From contig NZ_SOAU01000001.1 in NCBI RefSeq assembly GCF_004364865.1, positions 868,001-932,000 of the forward strand: a stretch of 64,000 nt of DNA, in the 5' to 3' direction. Below the pieces are notes generated by a model. It saw nothing but the letters and a program-made list of their open reading frames with translations. It had not been told where the DNA came from and searched no databases. This stretch comes from Ilumatobacter fluminis. GTDB taxonomy: Bacteria > Actinomycetota > Acidimicrobiia > Acidimicrobiales > Ilumatobacteraceae. The position numbers and the translations under genes are program-made. Numbering within the stretch: position 1 is the stretch's first letter; each line of letters begins with the position of its first letter. Below are positions 40,587 to 48,814 of this stretch, piece after piece.

Positions 40587-40645
40587 GAGTGCAGTCTCGC
40601 GCCGCTCTGCAAAGCCGCGGCGTCGCCACGACCCCGTCCGGTCCG

Positions 40646-40651
40646 TAGCCT
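40646..40651 (+). promoter_or_regulatory. -10 box for leaderless oxygenase gene
   Basis: TAGCCT ends 6 bases before the ATG at 40658, with no ribosome site between. This is consistent with a leaderless transcript. Confidence 0.5.
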
Positions 40652-40657
40652 GGTGTT

Positions 40658-41497
40658 ATGGACGTCGCTGTCGTCGATTACACGTCGCCCACCGCTCCGG
40701 AGGAGTTCGCCACGAGCCTCCGCGACACGGGCTTCGGCGTGATCACCAACCATCCACTCGACTGGTCGCTGGTCGAGCAGATCTACGCCGAATGGTCGGC
40801 CCTGTTCGACGACCCGGCGGTCGCCGACTACACGACCACCGACTCGCTCACCGGCTACTTCCCGCCCGAGGTCAGCGAGACCGCCAAGGGGTTCGAGGTC
40901 CGCGACCTCAAGGAGTTCTTCCACGTGTACCCGTGGTCGATCTATCCGACCCAGGTCACCGACGTGGCCATGCGCTACCGCGACCAGGCAATGGACGTCG
41001 CCCTCACCTTGCTCGACTGGGTCGAAGACCAGCTGCCGCCCGAGATCGCCGGCCGCCTCTCGATGCCGCTGTCGCAGATGATGGACAACAGCACCCGCAC
41101 CCTGTTGCGAGTGCTCCGGTATCCGCCGCTGCCGCCTGAGGTGCCCGAAGGCGCCGTCCGGGCCGCCGCCCACGAGGACATCAACCTGCTCACGGTGCTC
41201 CCGGCGTCGGACCAGCCCGGCCTCGAGCTGCTCGGCGCGAACGGCGAGTGGTTCCCGGTGCCGACCGATCCCGGCTCACTCGCCATCAACGGCGGGGAGA
41301 TGCTCGACCTGGCGACCGAGGGGTATTACCCGGCGACCAAGCACCGGGTGGTCAACCCGATCGGCGAGGCGGCGCAGGTATCGCGCATGTCGCTCCCGCT
41401 CTTCCTCCACCCGGCCGACGACGTGGTGTTGGCCGAGGATCGCACCGCCTACGAGTTCCTGATGCAGCGCATCGCCGAGCTACGCGGCGACTCCTGA
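40658..41497 (+). CDS. 2-oxoglutarate/Fe(II)-dependent oxygenase, isopenicillin N synthase-like family
   Basis: 279 residues of the double-stranded beta-helix dioxygenase fold. The iron ligands are the HxD pair in AAHEDINLLTVL and the distal His in TKHRVVNP. SRMSLPLFL holds the R-x-S pair that binds 2-oxoglutarate. The N-terminal GFGVITNHPLD segment is also typical. Substrate cannot be predicted; the family includes enzymes of secondary metabolism and hormone-like compounds. It stands as a single cistron and its stop is followed 12 bases later by a 43-bp palindrome. Confidence 0.9.
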   Translation: MDVAVVDYTSPTAPEEFATSLRDTGFGVITNHPLDWSLVEQIYAEWSALFDDPAVADYTTTDSLTGYFPPEVSETAKGFEVRDLKEFFHVYPWSIYPTQVTDVAMRYRDQAMDVALTLLDWVEDQLPPEIAGRLSMPLSQMMDNSTRTLLRVLRYPPLPPEVPEGAVRAAAHEDINLLTVLPASDQPGLELLGANGEWFPVPTDPGSLAINGGEMLDLATEGYYPATKHRVVNPIGEAAQVSRMSLPLFLHPADDVVLAEDRTAYEFLMQRIAELRGDS

Positions 41498-41509
41498 CCG
41501 GTCCGGTCA

Positions 41510-41600
41510 GACGGCCTGTCGGTTGATGTCAGACATCAACCGACAGGCCGTCGCCGTGCTCGGGTCCTCGATGTCGGTTGATGTCTGACATCAACCGACA
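41510..41600. repeat. palindrome pair 1
   Basis: Element A (41510-41552) is a perfect 43-base palindrome with 21-bp arms around a central A at 41531. Element B (41572-41600) is a 29-base palindrome around a central T at 41586. They share the core GTTGATGTC W GACATCAAC. Centres are 55 bp apart. The pair lies between the convergent stops of the oxygenase and the first surface-protein gene, so it could terminate transcription in both directions. Related pairs occur at 43090 and 44780. Confidence 0.9.
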
Positions 41601-41608
41601 GGTGTGTG

Positions 41609-42985
41609 TCAGGCGATGCGTCGGCGGGCGACGAGGAGTGCGCCGCCGATGGCGATGAGCAGGGTGGCGATGATGGCCATTGTGCCGTTGTCGTCGCCGG
41701 TGGGAGGCAGGATGGGTGCCACGGTGGTGGGGACGTTGGCGCCGCCGTCTTGGTCGGTGGTGGTGGGTGCCATCGTCGTGGTGGTGGTGGGGTCGTCGTT
41801 GACGATCTTGCACGTCACCTCACCGAACGGCTCGACCGTCGCCACTGCATCGTCACCGGGAATGGCTTCGTTCTGCCTGGGCTCGACCGTGTCGGGTGGC
41901 GTGGTGGTGATGTCGCCGGGGCCGTCGGGTTCGACGGTGACGGTGCAGGTGACGCTGGGGGTGTAGCCCTGCGGGTCTGCTTCGCCGATGCGGTAGTCGC
42001 CGATCGGGAGGGTGACGTCGAGGCAGGTGCCGTCGGCCATGCAGGTTGCGCTCGTGACGGGGGTGCCCTCGGGTTCGGTGAAGATCTCGGCCACGAAGTC
42101 GTCGGGTCCGAGCAATCCGCCGTCGTCGTTGGTGACCGACTTCGTCACCACGAGGCTGCCCTCGTAGTAGTCGTTCGTGATCTCGCACAGCGCGACCGAC
42201 TCGATCTCGGTCGTCGGGTCATCGCTGATCGTGAACTCGCCGATCCCGGCCGGGAACGATTCGGCCAGCAGGAACTCCTGAAGTCCGCGACAACCCACGT
42301 TGGATGCGACGTAGCCGTCCGGTCCCGACTCGCCGAGCTGGTACGTGCCCGCCGGGAGCGGGACGACGAGGCAGTTCTCGAGCTCACCGAAGTCGTTGCA
42401 CTGGTCGGTGGAGAGATCCTGACCGGTCGCAACGCTGACGCCGCCCTCGCCGTAGACCTCGATCGTGAAGTCGGAGGTGTCGGCGGTGCCGCTGGCGACC
42501 ACCTTGTCGACGAGCAACATGGGTTGGATCAGGTCGAGATCACACTGGACGAGTTGGAACGGGTCGTCGATCTCGAACTGGAACTGGTCACCGTCGAGGA
42601 CCTCGTAGTTGTTGTCTTCGACGAAGCACGAGCCGGTGACGGTCATCCCCTCGGGGACCCCGTCGAGCCCGATCGCGTAGGTGCCGTTCGACAGGATTTC
42701 GCAATCGCCGCCGGCGTACGCGCTGAACCCGCCGGGTGCGGCGAAGCCGGTGAGTGTGGAACCGGAACCGCACGGACTCCCAGGCACCAGCATCGGCGTC
42801 GAGCTGACGTCCCACAGCTCGAGGGTCAGGCCCTCGAGCGTCCCGACCGGGTCGGGACTGATGATACGGACGTCGACGTCGACGTCTTGGTCGACTCCGG
42901 CCGACGCCGGGGCTGCCGGGGACATTGCCCCGATGATGGTCGCCGCTGCCATGCCGGCCGCGACGAAGATGGACCGCTTCCGCAT
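41609..42985 (-). CDS. LPXTG-type surface protein with SpaA/Cna-B-like domains, paralog 1
   Basis: 458 residues. A signal peptide (MRKRSIFVAAGMAAATIIGAM, cut after about ASA) is followed by several repeated beta domains. Their recurrent features are LVVTKSVTNDDGGLLGPDDF, LPIGDYRIGE and LPAGTYQLGES, typical of prealbumin-like SpaA/Cna-B modules. A Thr-rich spacer follows, then the sorting signal LPPTG, a hydrophobic helix and the basic end ARRRIA. Sortase would attach it to the cell wall; no sortase gene is in the window. AAGGAGG supports the ATG at 42985. The last part is almost identical to paralog 2, including the noncoding DNA behind it. Confidence 0.88.
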   Translation of the reverse strand: MRKRSIFVAAGMAAATIIGAMSPAAPASAGVDQDVDVDVRIISPDPVGTLEGLTLELWDVSSTPMLVPGSPCGSGSTLTGFAAPGGFSAYAGGDCEILSNGTYAIGLDGVPEGMTVTGSCFVEDNNYEVLDGDQFQFEIDDPFQLVQCDLDLIQPMLLVDKVVASGTADTSDFTIEVYGEGGVSVATGQDLSTDQCNDFGELENCLVVPLPAGTYQLGESGPDGYVASNVGCRGLQEFLLAESFPAGIGEFTISDDPTTEIESVALCEITNDYYEGSLVVTKSVTNDDGGLLGPDDFVAEIFTEPEGTPVTSATCMADGTCLDVTLPIGDYRIGEADPQGYTPSVTCTVTVEPDGPGDITTTPPDTVEPRQNEAIPGDDAVATVEPFGEVTCKIVNDDPTTTTTMAPTTTDQDGGANVPTTVAPILPPTGDDNGTMAIIATLLIAIGGALLVARRRIA

Positions 42986-42993
42986 GCCCGCCT

Positions 42994-43005
42994 CCTTGTA
43001 CAAGG
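42994..43005 (-). promoter_or_regulatory. palindrome covering the ribosome site of paralog 1
   Basis: CCTTGTACAAGG is a perfect 12-base palindrome whose minus-strand copy shares its end with the AAGGAGG ribosome site. It could be an operator or affect translation. Paralog 2 lacks it. Confidence 0.3.
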
Positions 43006-43089
43006 TTTCCGCTGTTGAGCGATCCGGTCTAGCACAAGGCTCTCAGCGGCTCGGTGAATAAGCCGGCCGACTGCTGACCGGCTCGGTCA

Positions 43090-43179
43090 GACGGCCTGTC
43101 GGATGATGTCAGACATCAACCGACAGGCCGTCGCCGTGCTCGGGTCCTCGATGTCGGTTGATGTCTGACATCAACCGAC
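43090..43179. repeat. palindrome pair 2
   Basis: A copy of pair 1 lying 1,580 bp further on. Element A (43090-43132, centre 43111) has one mismatch in the left arm (GGATGATGTC). Element B (43153-43179, centre 43166) is perfect over 27 bases. Centres are again 55 bp apart. It lies immediately downstream of paralog 2 and upstream of paralog 1. Confidence 0.88.
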
Positions 43180-43188
43180 CGGTGTGTG

Positions 43189-44574
43189 TCAGGCGATGCG
43201 TCGGCGGGCGACGAGGAGTGCGCCGCCGATGGCGATGAGCAGGGTGGCGATGATGGCCATGGTGCCGTTGTCGTCGCCGGTGGGCGGCAGGATCGGTGCC
43301 ACGGTGGTGGGAACGTTGGCGCCACCGTCCTGGTCGGTGGTGGTGGGTGCCATCGTGGTGGTGGTGGTGGTGGGGTCGTCGTTGACGATCTCGCACGTCA
43401 CCTCACCGAACGGCTCGACCGTCGCCACTGCGTCGTCACCGGCGATCGCCTCGAAGTTCGGGATGCTGCTGCTCGTGGCCGGTGGGTTCGTCGTGATCGG
43501 CCCCGGGCCGTCTGGCTCTCGGGTGACGGTGCAGGTGACACTCGGGGTGTAGCCCTGCGGGTCCGCTTCACCGATGCGGTAGTCGCCGATGGGGAGGGTG
43601 ACGTCGAGGCAGCTGCCGTCCGCCATACACGGTGCGCTCGTGACGAGCGAACCGTCGGGTTCGGTGTAGATCTCTGCGGTGAAGTCGGCCGGGCCGAGGA
43701 GACCGCCGTCGTCGTTGGTGACCGACTTGGTCACCACGAGGTCGCCCTCGTAGTACTGGTTTGTGACTTCACACTGGGCGAACGGATAGGCGCCCTCCTC
43801 GGGCACGTCGCCCACGGTGAACTCGCCCACACCGGTCGGAAAGGCTTCGATGAGGATCGTGTCGTCCGGAACGAAGGTGGTGCACCACACGTTGCTGGGC
43901 ACGTACCCGTCAGGACCGGTCTCGCCGATCTGGTAGCTGCCTGCAGCAAGCGGGATCACCGCACAGTTGGTGAGTGGCTGGCCCTGCCCGCACGACAACG
44001 TCGAGGTGTCGGTGCCGGTCGCCACCTCGCTGCCTCCATCGTCGTACACCTCGAGCGTGAAGTCCTCCGGAGCGTCGGCCGACGGCCCGTCGACGACTTC
44101 CTTGTCGATCAACACGGCAGGCTGAACCACGATGAGGTCGCACTCGACGTAGGCAACGCCGAAGTCGACGGTGAACTCGGCGTCGGTGCCGGGGATCAGT
44201 TCGTTCGGCACGGACGTCTCGTTGCAGAACGCCGTCGGTGTCGCTCCGGCCGGAAGGCCCGCTACCCCGAGCGCGTAGTCGCCCGTCTGTGGGGCGGTGC
44301 AGGTCGGGGCGAGGTCGTAGGCGAAGAGCCCACCCCCCGAGGCCGCGAGTGTCGAGCACTGCGGGTCGGCGACGGCGACCGGCTCGGCGCCATCGATGTC
44401 CCAGAGCTCGAGAGTGAGTCCTTCGAGGACGGTGTCGGCATCGGGCGCGTAGACCTGCACGTCGACGAGGACGGTCCAGCCGTCTCCCGCCGATGCCGAA
44501 CTGGCCGGAGCGAGAGCCCCGGTGACGGTTGCTGCGACGAGTCCGGCCGCCGCAATGATCGAACGTAAGCGCAT
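43189..44574 (-). CDS. LPXTG-type surface protein with SpaA/Cna-B-like domains, paralog 2
   Basis: 461 residues with the same plan as its neighbour: signal peptide (MRLRSIIAAAGLVAATVTGAL, cut after about ASA), three or more prealbumin-like domains, a Thr-rich spacer, LPPTG, a membrane helix and ARRRIA. The N-terminal halves of the two paralogs are clearly diverged, while the last 60 or so residues are nearly the same. AGGAGG precedes the ATG. Cysteines are frequent (for example QCDL/ECDL and SCLDV), which suggests disulfides in the folded wall protein. Ligand unknown. Confidence 0.88.
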   Translation of the reverse strand: MRLRSIIAAAGLVAATVTGALAPASSASAGDGWTVLVDVQVYAPDADTVLEGLTLELWDIDGAEPVAVADPQCSTLAASGGGLFAYDLAPTCTAPQTGDYALGVAGLPAGATPTAFCNETSVPNELIPGTDAEFTVDFGVAYVECDLIVVQPAVLIDKEVVDGPSADAPEDFTLEVYDDGGSEVATGTDTSTLSCGQGQPLTNCAVIPLAAGSYQIGETGPDGYVPSNVWCTTFVPDDTILIEAFPTGVGEFTVGDVPEEGAYPFAQCEVTNQYYEGDLVVTKSVTNDDGGLLGPADFTAEIYTEPDGSLVTSAPCMADGSCLDVTLPIGDYRIGEADPQGYTPSVTCTVTREPDGPGPITTNPPATSSSIPNFEAIAGDDAVATVEPFGEVTCEIVNDDPTTTTTTMAPTTTDQDGGANVPTTVAPILPPTGDDNGTMAIIATLLIAIGGALLVARRRIA

Positions 44575-44871
44575 GGGTTCGCCTCCTGTAGTTGATTCCC
44601 CGCCTCGAGTTGTACCAACACCCCTTCGGGTGACCTTCGAGCGGATGGTCGGCCGCTGTGATCGGCCGGCTGATCAGCGGCATTCCGAGGATCGGCGGGA
44701 ACGCGTGGCATGCGCGAGCCGTGCGTCGCTGTTCGGGGTTCGGGGACGTCGCAGCCTCGGGAGGGGGTCCGTCGTGAATGTCGGTTGATGTCAGACATCA
44801 ACCGACCAGGTCTGCGAGGTCGAACGTTCCGGATGGTCGGATGATGTCTGACATCAACCGACCGGTTGATG
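44575..44871. repeat. intergenic region with palindrome pair 3 and a half copy
   Basis: Element A (44780-44806, centre 44793) is a perfect 27-base palindrome. Element B (44835-44863, centre 44849) has one mismatched pair. Centres are 56 bp apart although the spacer sequence differs entirely from pairs 1 and 2. A half copy (44862-44877) follows and includes the stop codon of the desaturase gene. The rest of the interval (44575-44779), upstream of paralog 2, shows no gene; a promoter for paralog 2 must lie here but no convincing -10 box was seen. Confidence 0.8.
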
Positions 44872-45810
44872 TCAGACGGAGGCGAGTTCTGCGTCGGCCT
44901 TGGCCTTCGCCTTGCGGTCGCTGAGGCGCTTGGCGACGCGGCCGCTCTTCTCGAGGTACTTCACGATCCGCTCGCGGGCCTGTTCGGCCTCGGCGTCGAG
45001 ACCCTCGATCGACTCGAGCTCCCAGGTGCGCAGCACCATCGGCACGAGGATCTGCTCGTGGTGGATGGCGAGGTCGTAGATGCCGGCGTTGGCGATCCGC
45101 TTGGCGTGCTCGGCGAAGCCGGGAATGCCGACACCGGGCATCGCGAACTTGGTGACCTCTTCTTCCATCGCCATGACCATGCCGCTCGGGTCGACCTCGA
45201 TCGCCGCCTTGGCGAGATCGCGGTAGAAGAGCTGGTGGAGGTTCTCGTCGGAGGCGACGCGCATCATGACGTCGTAGCCGGCCGGATCACCGATCATCTG
45301 CCCCGTGGAGCGGTGGGCGATGCGGGTGGCGAGCTCCTGCAGCGAGAGGTAGACGAACCCGTTCTGGACGGTCGGCGGGTTCGGGGTGATGCCGCCCGAC
45401 ACCTGTGCCATGCGGCAGCGCTCGAGGTGGTGCGGGTCGATCGCCCGGGTCACCATGAGGTAGCCGTAGATCGCCATCGAGTGGCGGCCCTCTTCGGCGG
45501 TCCAGCGGCGGACCCACTCGCCCCACGCCTTCTCCGAACCGAACTTGCTCTCGACGGTGCGGAAGTAATACGGCAGGTTGTCCTCGGTGAGGAGGTTGAC
45601 GAGCAGTGACGAGCGAACGGCGTCGTCGATCTCGGCGCCGGCCAGGTCGGCGTCGTCGGCCGACCATTCTTCGCCGGGGATCGGGTCGCGCCCACGGCCG
45701 TACGGGACGTGCTCGTGGGGGAACCATTCCTTCGTGGTCGACAGATGGCGTTCGAGCAACCGCTCGACCGTGGTGTCGAGATCGTCGAGAACTGCTTGAT
45801 CCGGGCGCAC
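44872..45810 (-). CDS. acyl-ACP desaturase, ferritin-like diiron
   Basis: 312 residues from the GTG at 45810. The two diiron motifs are EEGRH and DENLH, with the first carboxylate ligand likely in TEDNLPYYFR. Such enzymes introduce a double bond into acyl-ACP and are typical of mycobacteria and relatives (DesA). The usual long start at 45819 would lie within a TAGGGT -10 box, whereas GTG 45810 is exactly 7 bases behind that box, so I prefer the shorter protein. The C-terminus is Lys/Arg/Ala-rich. The stop codon lies inside a half-palindrome. The MFS gene upstream ends 38 bases before this start. Confidence 0.9.
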   Translation of the reverse strand: MRPDQAVLDDLDTTVERLLERHLSTTKEWFPHEHVPYGRGRDPIPGEEWSADDADLAGAEIDDAVRSSLLVNLLTEDNLPYYFRTVESKFGSEKAWGEWVRRWTAEEGRHSMAIYGYLMVTRAIDPHHLERCRMAQVSGGITPNPPTVQNGFVYLSLQELATRIAHRSTGQMIGDPAGYDVMMRVASDENLHQLFYRDLAKAAIEVDPSGMVMAMEEEVTKFAMPGVGIPGFAEHAKRIANAGIYDLAIHHEQILVPMVLRTWELESIEGLDAEAEQARERIVKYLEKSGRVAKRLSDRKAKAKADAELASV

Positions 45811-45817
45811 GAGGTGC

Positions 45818-45823
45818 ACCCTA
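45818..45823 (-). promoter_or_regulatory. -10 box for leaderless desaturase gene
   Basis: On the minus strand TAGGGT ends 7 bases before the GTG at 45810. It overlaps an alternative upstream GTG at 45819, which argues against that start. Confidence 0.5.
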
Positions 45824-45848
45824 CCGCCCTACCGACCAGTAGGTAGCA

Positions 45849-47069
45849 TCACGGCGCCGCCTTTTTCGTCGTCTCGTCCGTCGTCGGTGTCGGCGTGGCT
45901 CCGTCGCTGAACGGACGGAGCGCGAACAGGGCCACGAGTGCGGCGGCGCCGACCGCTCCGGAGAGGAGGGCAGCGCCCGATCCGGGCCCGGCGAGGAGCG
46001 CTCCCGCGACGAGCGGTCCGGTGGTCTGTCCGGCCCGGGCCATGGCCGTCCAGCCCGCCATCACCGCCGCCCGTTGGTCGGCGGGAGCGCGGGACATGGC
46101 GGCGTCCTGCAGGGTCGGCAGGAGCGCCCCCTCGGCGATGCCATAGGCGAGGGCTCCGACGCAGAGCACGACGAGCGAACCTGCCAGGCCGAGCAGGAGG
46201 AACGAGCCGGTCCACGCCGCCGCCGACACGATCGCCACGGTGGACGCGCCGACCCGGCGACGGATCCGGCCCAGGTTGAACGCGGCGATCGACGAGGTGA
46301 TCGCCGGGAGCCCGAACACGATCCCGCGCCCCCAGGCGTCGAGTCCGAACTCGTCGTCGAGGTGGGTCGGGAGCGCAGCCAGGAACACGCCGAAGATCAC
46401 CGCGAAACTGACCGCCGCTGCGATGACGCTCGTCAGGATCGTTCGGTCGGTGAAGGCGATCCGGGCGCCGGCCAACTGATCGCGCAACGACACCTGCACC
46501 TCGGGACGTCCGGGTGGCAGGGTGCGCCACGCGAACAGCGCCGAGAACACGCCGAGCGACAGGGGAGCGAGCGCCCATCGCCACCCGAACGCCGATGCGA
46601 TCGCGCCCGACACAACCGGAAAAGCCGCCAGCGCCACGGTGAGCACGCCCGAGTTGGCGCCGATCCATCGCGTCCGCTCGTCGCCGTCGAAGTGGTCGGA
46701 GATCAGCACGATCGCGAGGTTCACGAGTCCGGCGGCGCCGAGGCCCAGGCAGAACCGCGCGATCAGCATGATCTCGAACGTGGGAGCGGTCGCGACGAAG
46801 ACGCCGGCGAGACCGAACACGAACAGGCACGGGGTCAAGACCGGCCGCCGTCCGAAACGATCGGCGAGCAGGCCGATGATCGGCGCCATCGCGATGCCCG
46901 GCAGCGACGCCGCCGCCACGAGCAGACCCGCCGAACCGTCGGGTCGGTCGAACGTCTCGAGGATGTCGGGGATCAGCGGCGCGAGCAGGGAGTTGCCCAT
47001 GATGCTCGTCAGCGTCGTGACGAACACGAGGGGAAGGATCGGGCGCGTCGCCCCCACCTGCTCGCGCAT
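45849..47069 (-). CDS. major facilitator superfamily transporter
   Basis: 406 residues with twelve hydrophobic segments. The MFS signature between helices 2 and 3 is [22 protein letters not shown] matching weaker loop lies in the second half ([13 protein letters not shown]). Segments such as [21 protein letters not shown] suggest a drug:H+ antiporter-type exporter, substrate unknown. The ATG at 47069 is preferred because TAGCGT ends 7 bases upstream; a longer frame to 47147 would begin before that box. It may be co-transcribed with the desaturase, which also has its own promoter box. Confidence 0.9.
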   Translation of the reverse strand: MREQVGATRPILPLVFVTTLTSIMGNSLLAPLIPDILETFDRPDGSAGLLVAAASLPGIAMAPIIGLLADRFGRRPVLTPCLFVFGLAGVFVATAPTFEIMLIARFCLGLGAAGLVNLAIVLISDHFDGDERTRWIGANSGVLTVALAAFPVVSGAIASAFGWRWALAPLSLGVFSALFAWRTLPPGRPEVQVSLRDQLAGARIAFTDRTILTSVIAAAVSFAVIFGVFLAALPTHLDDEFGLDAWGRGIVFGLPAITSSIAAFNLGRIRRRVGASTVAIVSAAAWTGSFLLLGLAGSLVVLCVGALAYGIAEGALLPTLQDAAMSRAPADQRAAVMAGWTAMARAGQTTGPLVAGALLAGPGSGAALLSGAVGAAALVALFALRPFSDGATPTPTTDETTKKAAP

Positions 47070-47076
47070 CGGGCCG

Positions 47077-47082
47077 ACGCTA
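47077..47082 (-). promoter_or_regulatory. -10 box for leaderless MFS gene
   Basis: On the minus strand TAGCGT ends exactly 7 bases before the ATG at 47069. Confidence 0.5.
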
Positions 47083-47194
47083 ACGGTCGCACCGTCATTC
47101 CCCGGCACGAGATGTCGTGCGGGGCGACCGCATGAGCCCTGTTTCACGTCGAAAACGGTGGAGGAGGGTTTGGGAATCGATTCACGACCCCTGG

Positions 47195-47200
47195 TAGCCT
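47195..47200 (+). promoter_or_regulatory. -10 box of the second nuo operon
   Basis: TAGCCT ends 9 bases before the nuoA ATG at 47210 with no ribosome site between. The operon is probably transcribed from here with a leaderless or nearly leaderless 5' end. Confidence 0.5.
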
Positions 47201-47209
47201 CGCTGCCCG

Positions 47210-47575
47210 ATGTCGCTGTTTCTGCGCGATTACCTCACCGTCGTCTGGTTCGGCCTCGCCGCGCTGGTCCTCGGCAGTCTGCTGCTCGGTATTGCCGCCG
47301 CAGTCAGGCCGTCGCGTCCCAACGCCGAGAAGCTGATCGCATACGAATCCGGTGTCGACCCGGTCGGCATGGGGTGGTCGCAGAGCCAAGTTCGTTATTA
47401 CGTGTTCGCCCTCCTCTTCGTCATCTTCGACGTCGAGGCCGTGTTCATCTTCCCCTGGGCGACCTCCATGGAGCGGTACGGCTGGTTCGGCCTCATCACG
47501 ATGCTGATCTTCATCGTGCTGTTGCTCGACGGTCTCGTCTACGCCTGGAAGCGAGGACTCCTCCGATGGGTCTAG
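47210..47575 (+). CDS. nuoA: NADH-quinone oxidoreductase-type subunit A (complex I copy 2)
   Basis: 121 residues, the standard length, with three helices, [13 protein letters not shown] and [23 protein letters not shown]. It lacks the long C-terminal tail of copy 1. Its last 10 bases overlap nuoB. It opens an 11-gene operon. Confidence 0.95.
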   Translation: MSLFLRDYLTVVWFGLAALVLGSLLLGIAAAVRPSRPNAEKLIAYESGVDPVGMGWSQSQVRYYVFALLFVIFDVEAVFIFPWATSMERYGWFGLITMLIFIVLLLDGLVYAWKRGLLRWV

Positions 47576-48162
47576 TCGACCGCGGGCGCATGCCCGCCCC
47601 ACTCACCAAGCTGTTCAACATCGGGCGTTCGTACTCGATGTGGGTGTACCAGTGGGGTCTCGCCTGCTGCGCGATCGAGATGGGCGCAGCGTTCGCGTCG
47701 CCCCGCTACGACGTGATGCGCCTCGGCGTCATCCCGTTGCCTGCGAGCCCGCGCCAGGCCGACTTCGTCGTCGTGTCCGGCACGGTCACCGACAAGATGG
47801 CGCCGGCCGTGCGTCGTCTGTACGAGCAGATGCCCGAGCCGAAGTACGTGATCTCGATGGGATCGTGCGCCAACTGCGGCGGCCCGTACTGGGACAGCTA
47901 CTCGGTCACCAAGGGCGTCGACCAGATCCTGCCGGTCGACGTGTACGTGCCCGGCTGCCCGCCGCGTCCGGAGGCCCTGCTCGAGGGCATCGTCCTGCTC
48001 CAGCAGCGCATCCGCAACGAGGACATGGGCGCCAAGTGGCGTCACGAGGAGTACACCTCGCTGCAAGCCAGCAACGCCAAGAAGAACCCGCCGGCCGCCG
48101 ACCAGCAGGCGTCCGACGCCGCTCGCGAGCCGATCGTGGTCGGGGGTGGCCCGATTGAGTGA
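47566..48162 (+). CDS. nuoB: NADH-quinone oxidoreductase-type subunit B (complex I copy 2)
   Basis: 198 residues. All N2 ligands are present: C34-C35 ([10 protein letters not shown]), C101 ([10 protein letters not shown]) and C131 (VPGCPP). An extra cysteine, C104, is near the third ligand. The N-terminus differs from copy 1 after MGLVD. The C-terminal 40 residues are hydrophilic. Confidence 0.96.
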   Translation: MGLVDRGRMPAPLTKLFNIGRSYSMWVYQWGLACCAIEMGAAFASPRYDVMRLGVIPLPASPRQADFVVVSGTVTDKMAPAVRRLYEQMPEPKYVISMGSCANCGGPYWDSYSVTKGVDQILPVDVYVPGCPPRPEALLEGIVLLQQRIRNEDMGAKWRHEEYTSLQASNAKKNPPAADQQASDAAREPIVVGGGPIE

Positions 48163-48814
48163 CACCTCCACCGACGAAGCGCCGGCGGAGCTCCCCGGCG
48201 ACGGCTTGCGCGACGGCATCGTCGACGCGCTGCGTGCGGCGATCGGCGACCAGCTACTCGATACCCACCTGGTTCCGCAGACCGACCTCTGGGTCCGTGT
48301 CTCGCCCGAGGCATGGCAGCAGACCGGTGCCGTGCTGAAAGACCAGGGCTTCGACTACTTCTGCTTCCTGTCGGCGATCGACTGGATGCCGTCGCCGTAC
48401 GGCAAGGGCGAAGACGACCCCTCGGCCGACGACGACGAGGCCGAAGCCGAAGAGATGAAGTCGGGCTACACCGGCGGCGACACCCGCTTCCAGGTGTTCG
48501 CACGCCTCACCGACATCCGTCGCCACGTCGGCGTCACGATCAAGGCCGACGTTCCCGAGTCGATGACGATCGACACGTGGATCGGCAGCTTCGCCGGTGC
48601 CAACTGGCACGAGCGCGAAACGCACGAGATGTTCGGGATCACCTTCGACGGTCACCCCGACATGCGCAACCTCTACCTTCCCGGCGAGTTCGAGGGGTTC
48701 CCGCTCCGCAAGGACTTCCCACTCCTCTCCCGGATGATCAAGCCGTGGCCCGGCATCGTCGACGTCGAGCCGATGCCCGAATTCGACGACGAAGAAGGCG
48801 GTGACGGCGAATGA
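48146..48814 (+). CDS. nuoC: NADH-quinone oxidoreductase-type subunit C (complex I copy 2)
   Basis: 222 residues from a GTG overlapping nuoB; a TTG three codons later ([10 protein letters not shown]) is an alternative. [39 protein letters not shown] is the conserved signature. An acidic insertion (about 93-113) and an acidic tail of about 30 residues distinguish it from copy 1. Confidence 0.92.
   Translation: MARLSDTSTDEAPAELPGDGLRDGIVDALRAAIGDQLLDTHLVPQTDLWVRVSPEAWQQTGAVLKDQGFDYFCFLSAIDWMPSPYGKGEDDPSADDDEAEAEEMKSGYTGGDTRFQVFARLTDIRRHVGVTIKADVPESMTIDTWIGSFAGANWHERETHEMFGITFDGHPDMRNLYLPGEFEGFPLRKDFPLLSRMIKPWPGIVDVEPMPEFDDEEGGDGE

Noticed and set aside
41606-44568. Plus-strand frames opposite the two surface-protein genes
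   Set aside because: The minus-strand products have signal peptide, beta-domain repeats and an LPPTG anchor; the plus-strand ones are Gly/Val/Arg noise.
41510-44877. CRISPR-like array of repeats
   Set aside because: Repeats are perfect palindromes with irregular kilobase spacing and genes in between; no spacer array or cas gene.
46522-48162. A 546-codon plus-strand frame ending in nuoB2
   Set aside because: The upstream part is antisense MFS and out-of-frame nuoA; only 47566-48162 is NuoB.
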